Positions 32,902-41,606 of a stretch of DNA of 64,000 bases are shown piece after piece; the first letter of the stretch is position 1; each line of letters begins with the position of its first letter. This stretch comes from Niastella sp. (lineage in GTDB: Bacteria; Bacteroidota; Bacteroidia; Chitinophagales; Chitinophagaceae): contig JADJVM010000003.1 of NCBI GenBank assembly GCA_016710595.1, positions 248,001-312,000 of the forward strand, written 5' to 3'. The position numbers and the translations under genes were made by a program. The notes beneath the pieces are model-generated. The model ran no database searches, was not told the DNA's origin, and saw only the letters and a program-made list of their open reading frames with translations.

Positions 32902-32983
32902 TAAAGCTTCTAACAATCTAAAATCTTTCCCGATTAACGGTTATCTGTTCCATATATCGTAATTAACGGCTTACTTATTCTCG

Positions 32984-32991
32984 TATTTTTG
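32984..32991 (+). promoter_or_regulatory. Candidate -7 box of feoB
   Basis: TATTTTTG is an exact TAnnTTTG match 20 bp before the TTG start of feoB. No clear -33 TTG was found at the expected distance. Confidence 0.4.
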
Positions 32992-33010
32992 CCGCTATTA
33001 CAAATTTTAA

Positions 33011-35131
33011 TTGGAGCAAAAAATCAACATAGCCCTGGTGGGCAACCCCAATAGCGGGAAAAGTTCTCTTTTTAATGCGCTCACTGGCATGAACCAAAAA
33101 GTGGGTAATTTTCCGGGCGTTACTGTTGATAAAAAATCCGGCTCTTTCAAGATCAATGAAAACCTGGCTGTAAAAATAACCGATCTGCCGGGTACCTACA
33201 GCCTTTATCCGAAGCGGGATGATGAATGGGTGAGTTATAAAGTATTGCTAAACCAGGATCCTACTATTAAACCCGATCTGCTAATTGTAGTTGCAGATGC
33301 CAGTAATTTAAAAAGAAACCTTCTTTTTTGTTCACAAATAATTGATTTAAAAATACCGGTTGTAATTGCCTTTACGATGATGGACCTTGCAAAAAAACAA
33401 GGCACCCAAATAAATATACCCGGTCTCGAAAGAGAATTGGGCGTACCCATTGTAAGTGTAAACCCACGTAAAAACAAGGGGCTTATTGAACTCAAGAAAT
33501 CCGTGTCGCTTCAGGTAGAAAATATGAATAATCTCCCCCCCAGAGATTTTATAGATACTTCTGCACTGGCACCTGAAGCGGTAAATAACCTGCAGCAAAT
33601 GTTTCCTGAAGTAAGCAGGTATGCCGCCGTGCATTATTTAATTAATCACGAGCATTTTAATCTTTCCGATAGTCAACAGGACCAGGTAGAGCAAATTGAA
33701 ATTGATAATAAATTTAATCCTACCAAAACCCAGGCAGAAGAAATTATGCAGCGCTATAGCCGCATAAAATCTATCATGCATAAAAATGTGACGGAAGAAG
33801 ACACATTAAAAAAACATTTATTTACTGATAAGTTAGACGATATATTATTACATCGTTTTTGGGGGTATATCATTTTATTGATTGTATTATTTATATTATT
33901 CCAAAGTGTTTTTTGGGTAGCTCAATATCCTATGAATGGGATAGATTGGGGTTTTGGGAAGCTTTCCGGCTGGCTCACACAAGTATTACCAGCTAGCGGG
34001 CTGGCAGATTTATTCATTAATGGAATCATAGCCGGGCTTAGTGGTATCATCATATTTGTACCACAAATCATGATCTTATTTGGGCTTGTTACTTTGCTTG
34101 AAGATACAGGTTACATGGCCCGAATAAGTTTTTTAACTGATAAGCTGATGCGCAAATCAGGCTTAAACGGGAAGAGTGTAATGCCGATGATCAGTGGCTT
34201 TGCCTGTGCTGTACCTGCTATCATGAGCGCAAGAAATATTGAGAATAAAAAAGAAAGGTTGCTCACCATTATGGTTACTCCATTAATGAGTTGTAGCGCC
34301 CGCTTGCCAGTGTACACCATCCTCATCGCATTGGTAATACCCAATAAATATTTTCTTGGTTTCTTAAGCCTGCAAGGACTGGTAATGATGTTACTTTATA
34401 TGCTGGGCGTGGTACTCGCTTTAGCAGTAGCGTGGGTTATGAAATTTTTTATAAAATCTGAAGGACGTAGTTTTTTTATTTTAGAATTACCCGTATATCG
34501 TGGCCCCCGCTGGAAAAATATTTTTACTACCATGCTGCAAAAGGCTAAAATATTTGTAACCCAGGCGGGGAAAGTTATTATGGTGATTAGCTTATTGTTA
34601 TGGGTATTAAGTACCTATGGACCAAAAGAAAAAATGGAAGCGGTAACGGCTTCTTTTAATGAGCAAATACAAAAAAACCCGGGTAATACCGATGAGCTTA
34701 AAGTGGAACGGGGTACTGCCTATCTTGAAAATTCATTTGCCGGCATGTTGGGCCATGCCATTGAGCCGGTTATAAGGCCTCTTGGCTTCGATTGGAAAAT
34801 TGGAATTGCCCTCATTACTTCTTTTGCAGCACGTGAAGTGTTTGTAGGAACAATGGCTACATTATATAGCGTGGGTGGCGATGCTGATGAAAATAGTAGT
34901 ACTCTGCGTCAAAAAATGTCATCGGCAGTAAGAGCAGATGGAACTAAAGTTTATACGCTGGCTACCGGGTTATCTTTACTCGTTTTTTATGTGATCGCCA
35001 TGCAGTGCATGAGTACTCTTGCGGTTGTAAAAAGAGAAACAAAATCCTGGAAATGGCCTGCTATTCAATTTGCTTACCTCACATTTCTTGCTTATACAAT
35101 AAGTTTGTTGGTATTTCAATTATTCAAATAA
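33011..35131 (+). CDS. feoB: Ferrous iron transporter FeoB
   Basis: 706 residues. N-terminal G domain: G1 GNPNSGKSS (11-19), the G2 region GVTVDKKSG, G3 DLPGTYSL; the G4 motif, usually NxxD, reads TMMD here. C-terminal part: two Gate-type nucleoside-recognition regions with ~8 membrane helices, including MARISFLTDKL, FACAVPAIMSAR and FAAREVFVGTM. It imports Fe(II) across the inner membrane. The start is TTG (33011), directly preceded by an in-frame TAA, so no ATG start exists nearby. No feoA precedes it. It converges with the next gene with a 4-bp gap. Confidence 0.96.
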   Translation: MEQKINIALVGNPNSGKSSLFNALTGMNQKVGNFPGVTVDKKSGSFKINENLAVKITDLPGTYSLYPKRDDEWVSYKVLLNQDPTIKPDLLIVVADASNLKRNLLFCSQIIDLKIPVVIAFTMMDLAKKQGTQINIPGLERELGVPIVSVNPRKNKGLIELKKSVSLQVENMNNLPPRDFIDTSALAPEAVNNLQQMFPEVSRYAAVHYLINHEHFNLSDSQQDQVEQIEIDNKFNPTKTQAEEIMQRYSRIKSIMHKNVTEEDTLKKHLFTDKLDDILLHRFWGYIILLIVLFILFQSVFWVAQYPMNGIDWGFGKLSGWLTQVLPASGLADLFINGIIAGLSGIIIFVPQIMILFGLVTLLEDTGYMARISFLTDKLMRKSGLNGKSVMPMISGFACAVPAIMSARNIENKKERLLTIMVTPLMSCSARLPVYTILIALVIPNKYFLGFLSLQGLVMMLLYMLGVVLALAVAWVMKFFIKSEGRSFFILELPVYRGPRWKNIFTTMLQKAKIFVTQAGKVIMVISLLLWVLSTYGPKEKMEAVTASFNEQIQKNPGNTDELKVERGTAYLENSFAGMLGHAIEPVIRPLGFDWKIGIALITSFAAREVFVGTMATLYSVGGDADENSSTLRQKMSSAVRADGTKVYTLATGLSLLVFYVIAMQCMSTLAVVKRETKSWKWPAIQFAYLTFLAYTISLLVFQLFK

Positions 35132-35135
35132 GCAT

Positions 35136-36284
35136 TTACCAATCAGTAGCATTTTTAATATTATTTAATACCTGTGGGTAAATCTTACGGTATAGTTCAT
35201 TTAATATTTCCTCTTTTCTCGGCTCTTCATAATTTGTATTATTCAAAATATTCCAGTCAGATGCTGATAAAGCACGGCTATCACCGGTAAAAGATCCACG
35301 TTCCTGTTGGTATTGGTAGGTATCACTAAAGCTTCGGTTGCTGATTGTGCGGCGTGTTTCCAGGTCTCTTATTTGTACTTCCATGGTTGCACGTGCATCA
35401 AAGCTGTAGCGAGTGATGTTCACAGTAGCATATACCGTTTGATTAATAGGATGGCCACTGGTATCCCTACCCACTTCAATACTACGGCTCACATTACGGC
35501 TATAGGTATAGGGCATTGGGCGTGGAATGTCCATATTGCGTAGAATGAGATTCACAATCCAATCGGGGTTTATATTTTCTCTCCGGGCCTGCCAATCGGT
35601 ATAAAAACGGGCGGCATAACGGCTTGAATTATTATCATTTTGTAAATCCCTGAGTAATGTTTGTTGAAAATATTCATTGCTATAATTATATCCATAATTA
35701 CCCCATCCACTATTATTGAAAAATGAATTATCCTGCACGGGATTGATGACTACATCTACAATAGCATTTTCGTATGATTCATTCATTTTTTCCTTACTGT
35801 CTTTATACCCTGGCAAATATGAATCAGATTTTTTGAAACTGTTATAGGCTTTACGGGCATTATCCCTGCCGGACTTGCTTAAATAATTCATACCATCGTT
35901 ATAAAAATCTGAGGCTGCCGATTCTTTTGCCTCTAAAAGTTCTGCATTATAACTAATGGGTGTTATCAGTTTAAATGCCTGGGTATTGCTCATGATACTA
36001 TTATATGCTTGCTGCAATTTGTCGTATTGAGCAATAATTTTTGACCATTTACCCAAGTCCCTGCTATTTTTATAAGAAGCGATAATATTTAGGTGGTCTT
36101 GCTGTATTTGTTTATACAATATGGGTATCGCAGCAGTAGCATCCTCGTTGCCCGGGTCTTTAGATATTTTTTTTACAGCATCTATTAATGCTTTATCGGC
36201 ATCATTTCTTTCTAAAAAACTTTTATTGCTTTTGCAGGCACTGAACGATAGTAAAGCCAGTATGATAAGTATATATTTTTTCAT
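35136..36284 (-). CDS. Lipoprotein of unknown function, helical
   Basis: 382 residues. Lipobox FSAC (Cys17). The rest alternates long helical stretches with TPR-like character (~20-170, for example KAYNSFKKSDSYLPGYKDSKEKM) and a glycine/asparagine-rich region with many Tyr (NNSGWGNYGYNYSNEYF ~195). The C-terminal half holds a beta-rich domain (TVNITRYSFDARATMEVQIRD). No family name can be given. It is transcribed alone, divergent from nothing close, and next to the repeat arrays at its 5' side. Confidence 0.7.
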   Translation of the reverse strand: MKKYILIILALLSFSACKSNKSFLERNDADKALIDAVKKISKDPGNEDATAAIPILYKQIQQDHLNIIASYKNSRDLGKWSKIIAQYDKLQQAYNSIMSNTQAFKLITPISYNAELLEAKESAASDFYNDGMNYLSKSGRDNARKAYNSFKKSDSYLPGYKDSKEKMNESYENAIVDVVINPVQDNSFFNNSGWGNYGYNYSNEYFQQTLLRDLQNDNNSSRYAARFYTDWQARRENINPDWIVNLILRNMDIPRPMPYTYSRNVSRSIEVGRDTSGHPINQTVYATVNITRYSFDARATMEVQIRDLETRRTISNRSFSDTYQYQQERGSFTGDSRALSASDWNILNNTNYEEPRKEEILNELYRKIYPQVLNNIKNATDW

Positions 36285-36466
36285 GGTGGTTGTTGTATAT
36301 ATCGTATAGATAAAAATACGAAAGATGCGTTTATTGTCAGTCTAAATTTTAACAAGAAATAAAGGGATGATCTTTAACAATTGCTGCTGTGTTTTATTTG
36401 CCCAAAGGATAAGCCAATCTAAGCGTTGGAGACATGGCATATTTTAATTAAAAATTATTATATTTC

Positions 36467-37066
36467 ATTTAGCTCCATAGGAGCACTATGTTAATAGATA
36501 AATGTGTATCTATGTTTTTATTTAGCTCCATAGGAGCGCTATGTTAATAGATAAATGTGTATCCATGTTTTTATTTAGCTCCATAGGAGCGCTATGTTAA
36601 TAGATAAATGTGTATCCATGTTTTTATTTAGCTCCGTAGGAGCGCTATGTTAATAGATAAATGTGTATCCATGTTTTTATTTAGCTTCGTAGGAGCGTTA
36701 TGTTAATAGATAAATGTATATCCATGTTTTTATTTAGCTTCGTAGGAGCGCTATGTTAATAGATAAATGTGTATCCATGTTTTTATTAAGCTTCGTAGGA
36801 GCACTATGTTAATTGATAAATGTGTATCCATGTTTTTATTTAGCTCCGTAGGAGCGCTATGTTAATAGATAAATGTGTATCCATGTTTTTATTTAGCTTC
36901 GTAGGAGCGCTATGTTAATAGATAAATGTATATCCATGTTTTTATTTAGCTCCGTAGGAGCGTTATGTTAATAGATAAATGTGTATCCATGTTTTTATTT
37001 AGCTCCGTAGGAGCGCTATGTTAATTGATAATTATGGGTGAATATTTCATTTAGCTCCATTGGAGT
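36467..37066. repeat. 53-bp tandem repeat array (satellite), at least 11 exact-period copies
   Basis: Units start with TTTAGCTCC(A/G)TAGGAGCG and run through CTATGTTAATAGATAAATG to TATCCATGTTTTTA. The TAGCTCC landmark falls at 36470, 36523, 36576, 36629, 36682, 36735, 36788, 36841, 36894, 36947 and 37000, an exact 53-bp step; a twelfth, diverged copy is at 37052 and a thirteenth at 37106 inside the transposase gene. Each unit carries the palindrome GCTCC-N3-GGAGC; some copies read GCTTC. There are no spacers, so it is not a CRISPR array. Confidence 0.95.
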
Positions 37067-37081
37067 GATATTTTAAAATGA

Positions 37082-37581
37082 TTATTGTGAGTCATTGCTT
37101 TCATTAAGCTCCGTAGGTGCAATACTAAAATCTTCAAAAATATATTCTGGTTTAAAATCAATTTGATTAGCGTTTAAAAATTCGATGTATTCTTCTCTGA
37201 ATGTTTTCTTTTTATGATGTTCTTCCTGGTTTAGAATATAATTGATTACTGTTTTAACCTGTGATTGCCCCACAGAAAATGCCCCAAAACCGGTTTGCCA
37301 TTCAAATTTAACTAGACTAATTTATTTTCATTAATCCATTTTGATGAGTTAGCTTTTATATCCCTTATCAAATCAGAAAGATTACAATCGGGTCTTAATC
37401 CAATTAATATATGTAAGTGATCGGGCATCCCGTTAACCAACATTAATTTTTGATTTTTATTACTGGTAATTCCAGTAATGTATTTATACAATTTTTCATT
37501 CCATGATTTGGAAATGAGGTTTGCCCTACCTTTTACGGCAAATACAACGTGTACATATAATTGGGTGTATGTATTAGCCAT
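37082..37581 (-). pseudogene. IS200/IS605-type (Y1, HUH) transposase gene, frameshifted
   Basis: The ATG at 37581 opens MANTYTQLYVHVVFAVKGRA, and 89 residues follow with the metal-binding HUH motif HLH (MPDHLHILIG). The frame ends at a TAG (37314-37312). The family's next block, FEWQTGFGAFSVGQSQ, then the catalytic-Tyr helix INYILNQEEHHKKKTFREEY, continues in another frame to 37082. The two parts together give the normal length of about 160 residues, so a single indel near 37312-37320 (TAGTCTAGTTAAA looks like a small duplication) broke the gene. The last residues (IAPTELNESNDSQ) are encoded by a copy of the flanking palindrome. Confidence 0.9.
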
Positions 37582-37599
37582 GACTTCTAATATTTATAT

Positions 37600-38390
37600 T
37601 ATGAATACGTCCTGACGGGGTTGTTTAAGTTTCGCTCCTACGGAGCTAATGATCTCTTTGGTTTTATTTATTATTAAGATGGCGCCCCGATGGGGCTGTT
37701 TATGTTTCATTACTACAGAGATAATGAATTTTTTTATGAATATGTCCTGACGGGGTTGTTTAAGTTTCGCTCCTACGGAGCTAATGATCTCTTTGGTTTT
37801 ATTTATTATTAAGATGGCGCCCCGATGGGCTGTGTATGTTTCATTACTACAGAGATAATGAATTTTTTTATGAATACATCCTGACGGGGTTGTTTAAGTT
37901 TCGCTCCTACGGAGCTAATAGTTTCTCTAGTTTTGTTTATTATTAAGATGGCGCCCCGATGTGGCTGCTTATGTTTTATTACTACAGAGTTAATGAATTT
38001 TTTTATGAATGCGCCCCGATGCGCTATTTAAGTTTCGCTCCTACGGAGCTAATAGTTTCTCTAGTTTTGTTTATTATTAAGATGGCGCCCCGATGGGGCT
38101 GTTTATGTTTCATTACTACAGAGTTAATGAATTTTTTTAAGAATACATCCTGACGGGGTTGTTTAAGTTTCGCTCCTACGGAGTTAATAATCTCTTTGGT
38201 TTTATTTATTATTATGATGGCGCCCCGATGGGGCTGTTTATGTTTCATTACTACAGAGATAATGAATTTTTTTATGAATACATCCTGACGAGGTTGTTTA
38301 AGTTTCGCTCCTACGGAGCTAATAATCTCTTTGGTTTTATTTATTATTAAGATGGCGCTGTATATGTTTCGTTCATATTGAATCAATAAA
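37600..38390. repeat. 134/135-bp tandem repeat array with dimeric internal structure, six copies
   Basis: The landmark GCTCCTACGGAGC is at 37634, 37769, 37903, 38037, 38172 and 38307 (steps 135, 134, 134, 135, 135). Each unit holds half A (CCTGACGGGGTTGTTTAAG, then the GCTCC palindrome, ~73 bp) and half B (GCCCCGATGGGGCTGTTTA, then CATTACTACAGAGATAATG, ~62 bp). The halves align with each other, so the unit is an old dimer. The fourth copy starts with a B-like block (38011) where A is expected. Long open frames across the array (for example 38024-38386, minus strand) come from the 135-bp step and are not genes. Confidence 0.93.
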
Positions 38391-38682
38391 TTTTTTTATT
38401 AAGCCTACACGACTACAAGGCAGATTTTAGATGATTAAAATAATCCCTCTCTATGTAGTAATATGTTTTTAATTGTTTCTTCAACTTCAGCACAAGTTGA
38501 TATGCACAATTCATTTTTATTACCCATTTTATCTACCATTCATCCTACTTAAATTGCCAATTATCCAAATGTAAAATTTTTTTTAATTACAAAATAGTGC
38601 ATAACTATATGATAAACAACGACATAGGATAAGGTGTTCAATAATTTACTGCCCACTACCTTTAAAAAGATAGTAGTATGTG
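38391..38682. other. AT-rich gene-free stretch after the 135-bp array
   Basis: About 290 bp with no ORF, palindrome or repeat copy recognised. It separates the array from the padR promoter. Confidence 0.45.
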
Positions 38683-38712
38683 TTGCATAGTACCAAATAA
38701 TTTATATCTTTG
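38683..38712 (+). promoter_or_regulatory. Promoter of the padR-pspC operon (TTG-N19-TATCTTTG)
   Basis: TTG at 38683-38685 and TATCTTTG at 38705-38712, 19 bp apart, match the Bacteroidota consensus exactly. The leader before padR is about 110 nt and includes a short ORF. Confidence 0.68.
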
Positions 38713-38790
38713 TATTGTCATTGGGAAAAAAAGGTCTTAAGAAAGAACAATTCCGGAAATGATTCAACCGTCTTAAGATTTTTAAAAACA

Positions 38791-38832
38791 ATGAAAAGTA
38801 TAGCCATGAATTTTTTAAATATTTTGCCATGA
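38791..38832 (+). promoter_or_regulatory. 13-codon leader ORF overlapping the padR start
   Basis: ATG at 38791 opens MKSIAMNFLNILP and ends at TGA 38830-38832, so its stop overlaps the padR ATG as ATGA. It contains the block AAAGTATAGCCATGA, which recurs before the next gene. It may couple translation of padR to that of the leader; not proven. Confidence 0.35.
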
Positions 38833-39161
38833 ACATTGATAACACAGCTAGCCAGATGCGGAAGGGGATTTTGGAATTCTGTATCCTGTCTGTAATAAAA
38901 AGAGGAGAAGCTTATCCTTCGGATATTATAGATATGATGAAGGGTGCCAACCTCAATATTTTTGAGGGTACCCTATATCCTTTATTAACCCGCTTGAAAA
39001 ATGCGGGGTTGCTTACCTATCGTTGGGTGGAAAGTAATAGTGGCCCTCCACGAAAATATTTTTCACTTACTGATAAGGGTGCAGCATTTTATACCGAACT
39101 GGAAACCACCTGGAACGAACTAGCCAATGCTGTTAACAGCATCACCAATAAAACACAATAA
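38829..39161 (+). CDS. PadR family transcriptional regulator
   Basis: 110 residues, the single winged-helix form (PadR-s1). Landmarks: QMRKGILEFCILSVIKRGEAYPSDI, the recognition-helix segment NIFEGTLYPLLTRLKNAGLL, and the wing GPPRKYFSLTDKG. A Bacteroidota PadR next to a PspC-domain gene commonly represses that operon in response to envelope stress; the regulation is inference. It is co-directional with the next gene (78-bp gap) and has its own consensus promoter. Confidence 0.95.
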   Translation: MNIDNTASQMRKGILEFCILSVIKRGEAYPSDIIDMMKGANLNIFEGTLYPLLTRLKNAGLLTYRWVESNSGPPRKYFSLTDKGAAFYTELETTWNELANAVNSITNKTQ

Positions 39162-39183
39162 ACTCAACAAAAAAAGTATAGCC

Positions 39184-39243
39184 ATGATTTTTGTTGATAC
39201 ACAACTTCAACTAACGAAACAAAAAAAAATTAATAAGCCATGA
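39184..39243 (+). promoter_or_regulatory. 19-codon leader ORF overlapping the pspC-like start
   Basis: ATG at 39184 (in the block AAAGTATAGCCATGA) opens MIFVDTQLQLTKQKKINKP and ends at TGA 39241-39243, overlapping the next ATG as ATGA. The same block and overlap occur before padR. Confidence 0.35.
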
Positions 39244-41435
39244 AACAAGTAATCAATATCAATTTCCAGGGCCGGGTAGTTCCCATAGAAGCCACTGCAT
39301 TTGATATATTAAAAAATTACACAGATAGCTTAAACAGGTATTTTGTAAATGAGCAAGGGAAAGATGAAATAATAAACGATATTGAAAGCCGTATAAGCGA
39401 ACTTTTCCAGGAACAATTAAAAACAGGCGCCACTTGTATTACCGAAGAGGATGTAAATGCCATTATACGCAGTATGGGACGCCCAGAAGATTTTGATGAT
39501 ACCGATGCAGAAGCTACTAATACGCAAGGAGCCCAGGCAAATGAAAGCCATACCCAGCCCAATTTTACTTTTGGTACTGGTAGCAGCAACCGTAAATTGT
39601 ACCGGGATGAAAACAATAAAGTATTAGGCGGGGTTTGTAGTGGTATTGCCAATTATTTTGGGATTGATACTGTAATCGTAAGGATTGTATTTGCATTGCT
39701 CATATTTTCTGGTATTGGTTTTATAGCCTACCTATTATTATGGGTAGTAGTACCAAGTACTGCCAGCACAGAAATAGGAAGCCAAAGAAGAAAACTATAC
39801 AGGGATAACGACCACAAAATTATTGCCGGTGTATGTTCCGGCCTGGGAAGTTATTTTGGCGTGCCCGTTTGGTTGCCACGTGTGTTATTTCTTATCCCGT
39901 TCTTATCCTTTGCTTTTAAGTTTGGGCATTGGGGTATTCCTAATTTTATCTCATTCAGCTTTAGTCCTGGCTCATTGATCATTTATATCATATTATGGCT
40001 GGTAATTCCAGAAGCCCTTACCACATCAGAAAAATTAGAAATGAAAGGTGAAAAGGTAGATATGAATTCTATCAAGAACTCAGTGATGGAAGAGATGCAG
40101 GGCGTAAAAGAAAGAGCGCAAAAACTAAGCAAGGAAGCTGCCACATTTGCCCGTGAAAAAAGTAAAACTGTAGCATCTGATATACACCAGGCGGCACATC
40201 GGAATGGCCGTAGCCTGGGCGATGTAATAGCATTGCTATTTAAAATTTTCTTTTACTTTATTGCAGGATGTATTGCCATTGCACTCGTTGTAGGATTATT
40301 TGGTCTTGGTATTGGAGCGGTTGGTGTATTTCCACTTAAAGATTTTATTTTAAATGGTACCGGCCAAAACCTCTTAGCATGGGGAACCTTATTGTTTTTT
40401 ATTGCAACACCTATTATTGGCATTATTACCTGGCTTATTCGACGTATTACAAGGGTGCGTAAAGGCAGCGCAGCTTTGACCTGGATATTTATATGCTTAT
40501 GGATATTGGGCTGGGCTTGCTTTATTGGGCTGGTAGCCAGTTTAAGCAAAGATTTTAAAAAGAGCAACTCCCCACAGGAAACATTTATTAGCCTGGCAAA
40601 TCCCAATATTAATAAACTGGAAATTACTGCAGAGTCTCCATTTAAAACCTATCATCGCCGCCGCTGGAACCGGTTAGACCTTTTTGAAGCGCTGGACAGT
40701 GATTCTATTTTTGTTCAAAACGTAACACTGCAAATAATAAAATCCCAAAGTGATAGCTTTAGATTATCAGTAATGAAACTGGCAAGAGGCAACAGCCTTG
40801 ACAATGCAAATAAAACTGCAGCGGCCATACCCTTTAAGGCCGAACAATTTGATAGTATTTTAACAATAGACAAAGGATTTGCCATTACGCCCCAACAAAA
40901 ATTCAGGAACCAGGAAGTAATCGTAAGGATTTATGTACCGGTGGGTAAACAAATAAAAATTGATGAAAGTATTGGCTGGTTCAATGTAACGAATGTGAGT
41001 TTCTTTAATGATGAAGATTGGGATTGGGATTTCGAAAGTAAGAATACACAACATAACTGGGAACGCAATACAGATTATATTATGAAAGAAGATGGCCTTT
41101 ATACTTTGGATGGAATAAAGGCAGATAGCCCCGATAATGATAACACATCATGGAGAGATGGTAGCCGCAGGAGAAATACCAGGATTAAAATAAATGAAAA
41201 CGGTGTAGAGATAAACGAAGAAAAGGGCGGGTCATATCGCTATGATATAAAGGATAGTCCAAAGCTCGTTGATACGATAAAGGTCAATTTAAAATTACAG
41301 CAGCAAAAACTGAAAGACTCATTGCTGAAGGTAAAAGAAAAAACAGAAGAAGAATTAAAGAAACTTAATGCACAAAAGGAAGGAGGCACAGCATTTATAG
41401 GAACCATTATTACAGGGTTTAATTCTTTTATGTAA
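39240..41435 (+). CDS. Membrane protein with two PspC domains
   Basis: 731 residues. An N-terminal cytoplasmic helical part (~1-90, ending SMGRPEDFDD) is followed by two PspC units: RKLYRDENNKVLGGVCSG (~118) through a membrane helix to VVVPSTA (~175), then RRKLYRDNDHKIIAGVCSG (~183) to WLVIPEA (~257). Further membrane helices occur at ~335-430, then a beta-rich domain and a terminal Lys/Glu coiled coil (~690-715). PspC proteins guard the inner membrane under envelope stress. The companion PadR gene upstream is probably its regulator. A strong terminator follows at 41478. Confidence 0.92.
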   Translation: MKQVININFQGRVVPIEATAFDILKNYTDSLNRYFVNEQGKDEIINDIESRISELFQEQLKTGATCITEEDVNAIIRSMGRPEDFDDTDAEATNTQGAQANESHTQPNFTFGTGSSNRKLYRDENNKVLGGVCSGIANYFGIDTVIVRIVFALLIFSGIGFIAYLLLWVVVPSTASTEIGSQRRKLYRDNDHKIIAGVCSGLGSYFGVPVWLPRVLFLIPFLSFAFKFGHWGIPNFISFSFSPGSLIIYIILWLVIPEALTTSEKLEMKGEKVDMNSIKNSVMEEMQGVKERAQKLSKEAATFAREKSKTVASDIHQAAHRNGRSLGDVIALLFKIFFYFIAGCIAIALVVGLFGLGIGAVGVFPLKDFILNGTGQNLLAWGTLLFFIATPIIGIITWLIRRITRVRKGSAALTWIFICLWILGWACFIGLVASLSKDFKKSNSPQETFISLANPNINKLEITAESPFKTYHRRRWNRLDLFEALDSDSIFVQNVTLQIIKSQSDSFRLSVMKLARGNSLDNANKTAAAIPFKAEQFDSILTIDKGFAITPQQKFRNQEVIVRIYVPVGKQIKIDESIGWFNVTNVSFFNDEDWDWDFESKNTQHNWERNTDYIMKEDGLYTLDGIKADSPDNDNTSWRDGSRRRNTRIKINENGVEINEEKGGSYRYDIKDSPKLVDTIKVNLKLQQQKLKDSLLKVKEKTEEELKKLNAQKEGGTAFIGTIITGFNSFM

Positions 41436-41477
41436 ACCCCATGAAGTTTCAATAGTTGAGTTGAAGTTGAAGCAAAA

Positions 41478-41510
41478 GAATCCTGCCTATGGGCGGGATT
41501 CTTATTTTAA
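41478..41510 (+). terminator. Intrinsic terminator after the PspC gene
   Basis: A 10-bp stem GAATCCTGCC / GGCGGGATTC (one T-G pair), loop TATG, then TTATTTT. It begins 42 bp after the stop. Confidence 0.9.
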
Positions 41511-41606
41511 AAATGTGGTATAAGTATTGTACGTTTAGTGTAAAATGAATCCTTAATTTACAGTAAGATTTAAGAAAAGAAAATTAAATTGAAATTGGCA
41601 AATAAA

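Noticed and set aside
36467..37066. CRISPR array
   Set aside because: The whole 53-bp unit is conserved; there are no unique spacers, and no cas genes are in the window.
38024..38386. 120-codon minus-strand frame made of repeated peptides (IINKTKEI...GAKLKQPRQDVF)
   Set aside because: It lies inside the 135-bp array; 135 is divisible by three, so any stop-free unit stays open. The peptide merely translates the satellite, and the plus-strand frames do the same.
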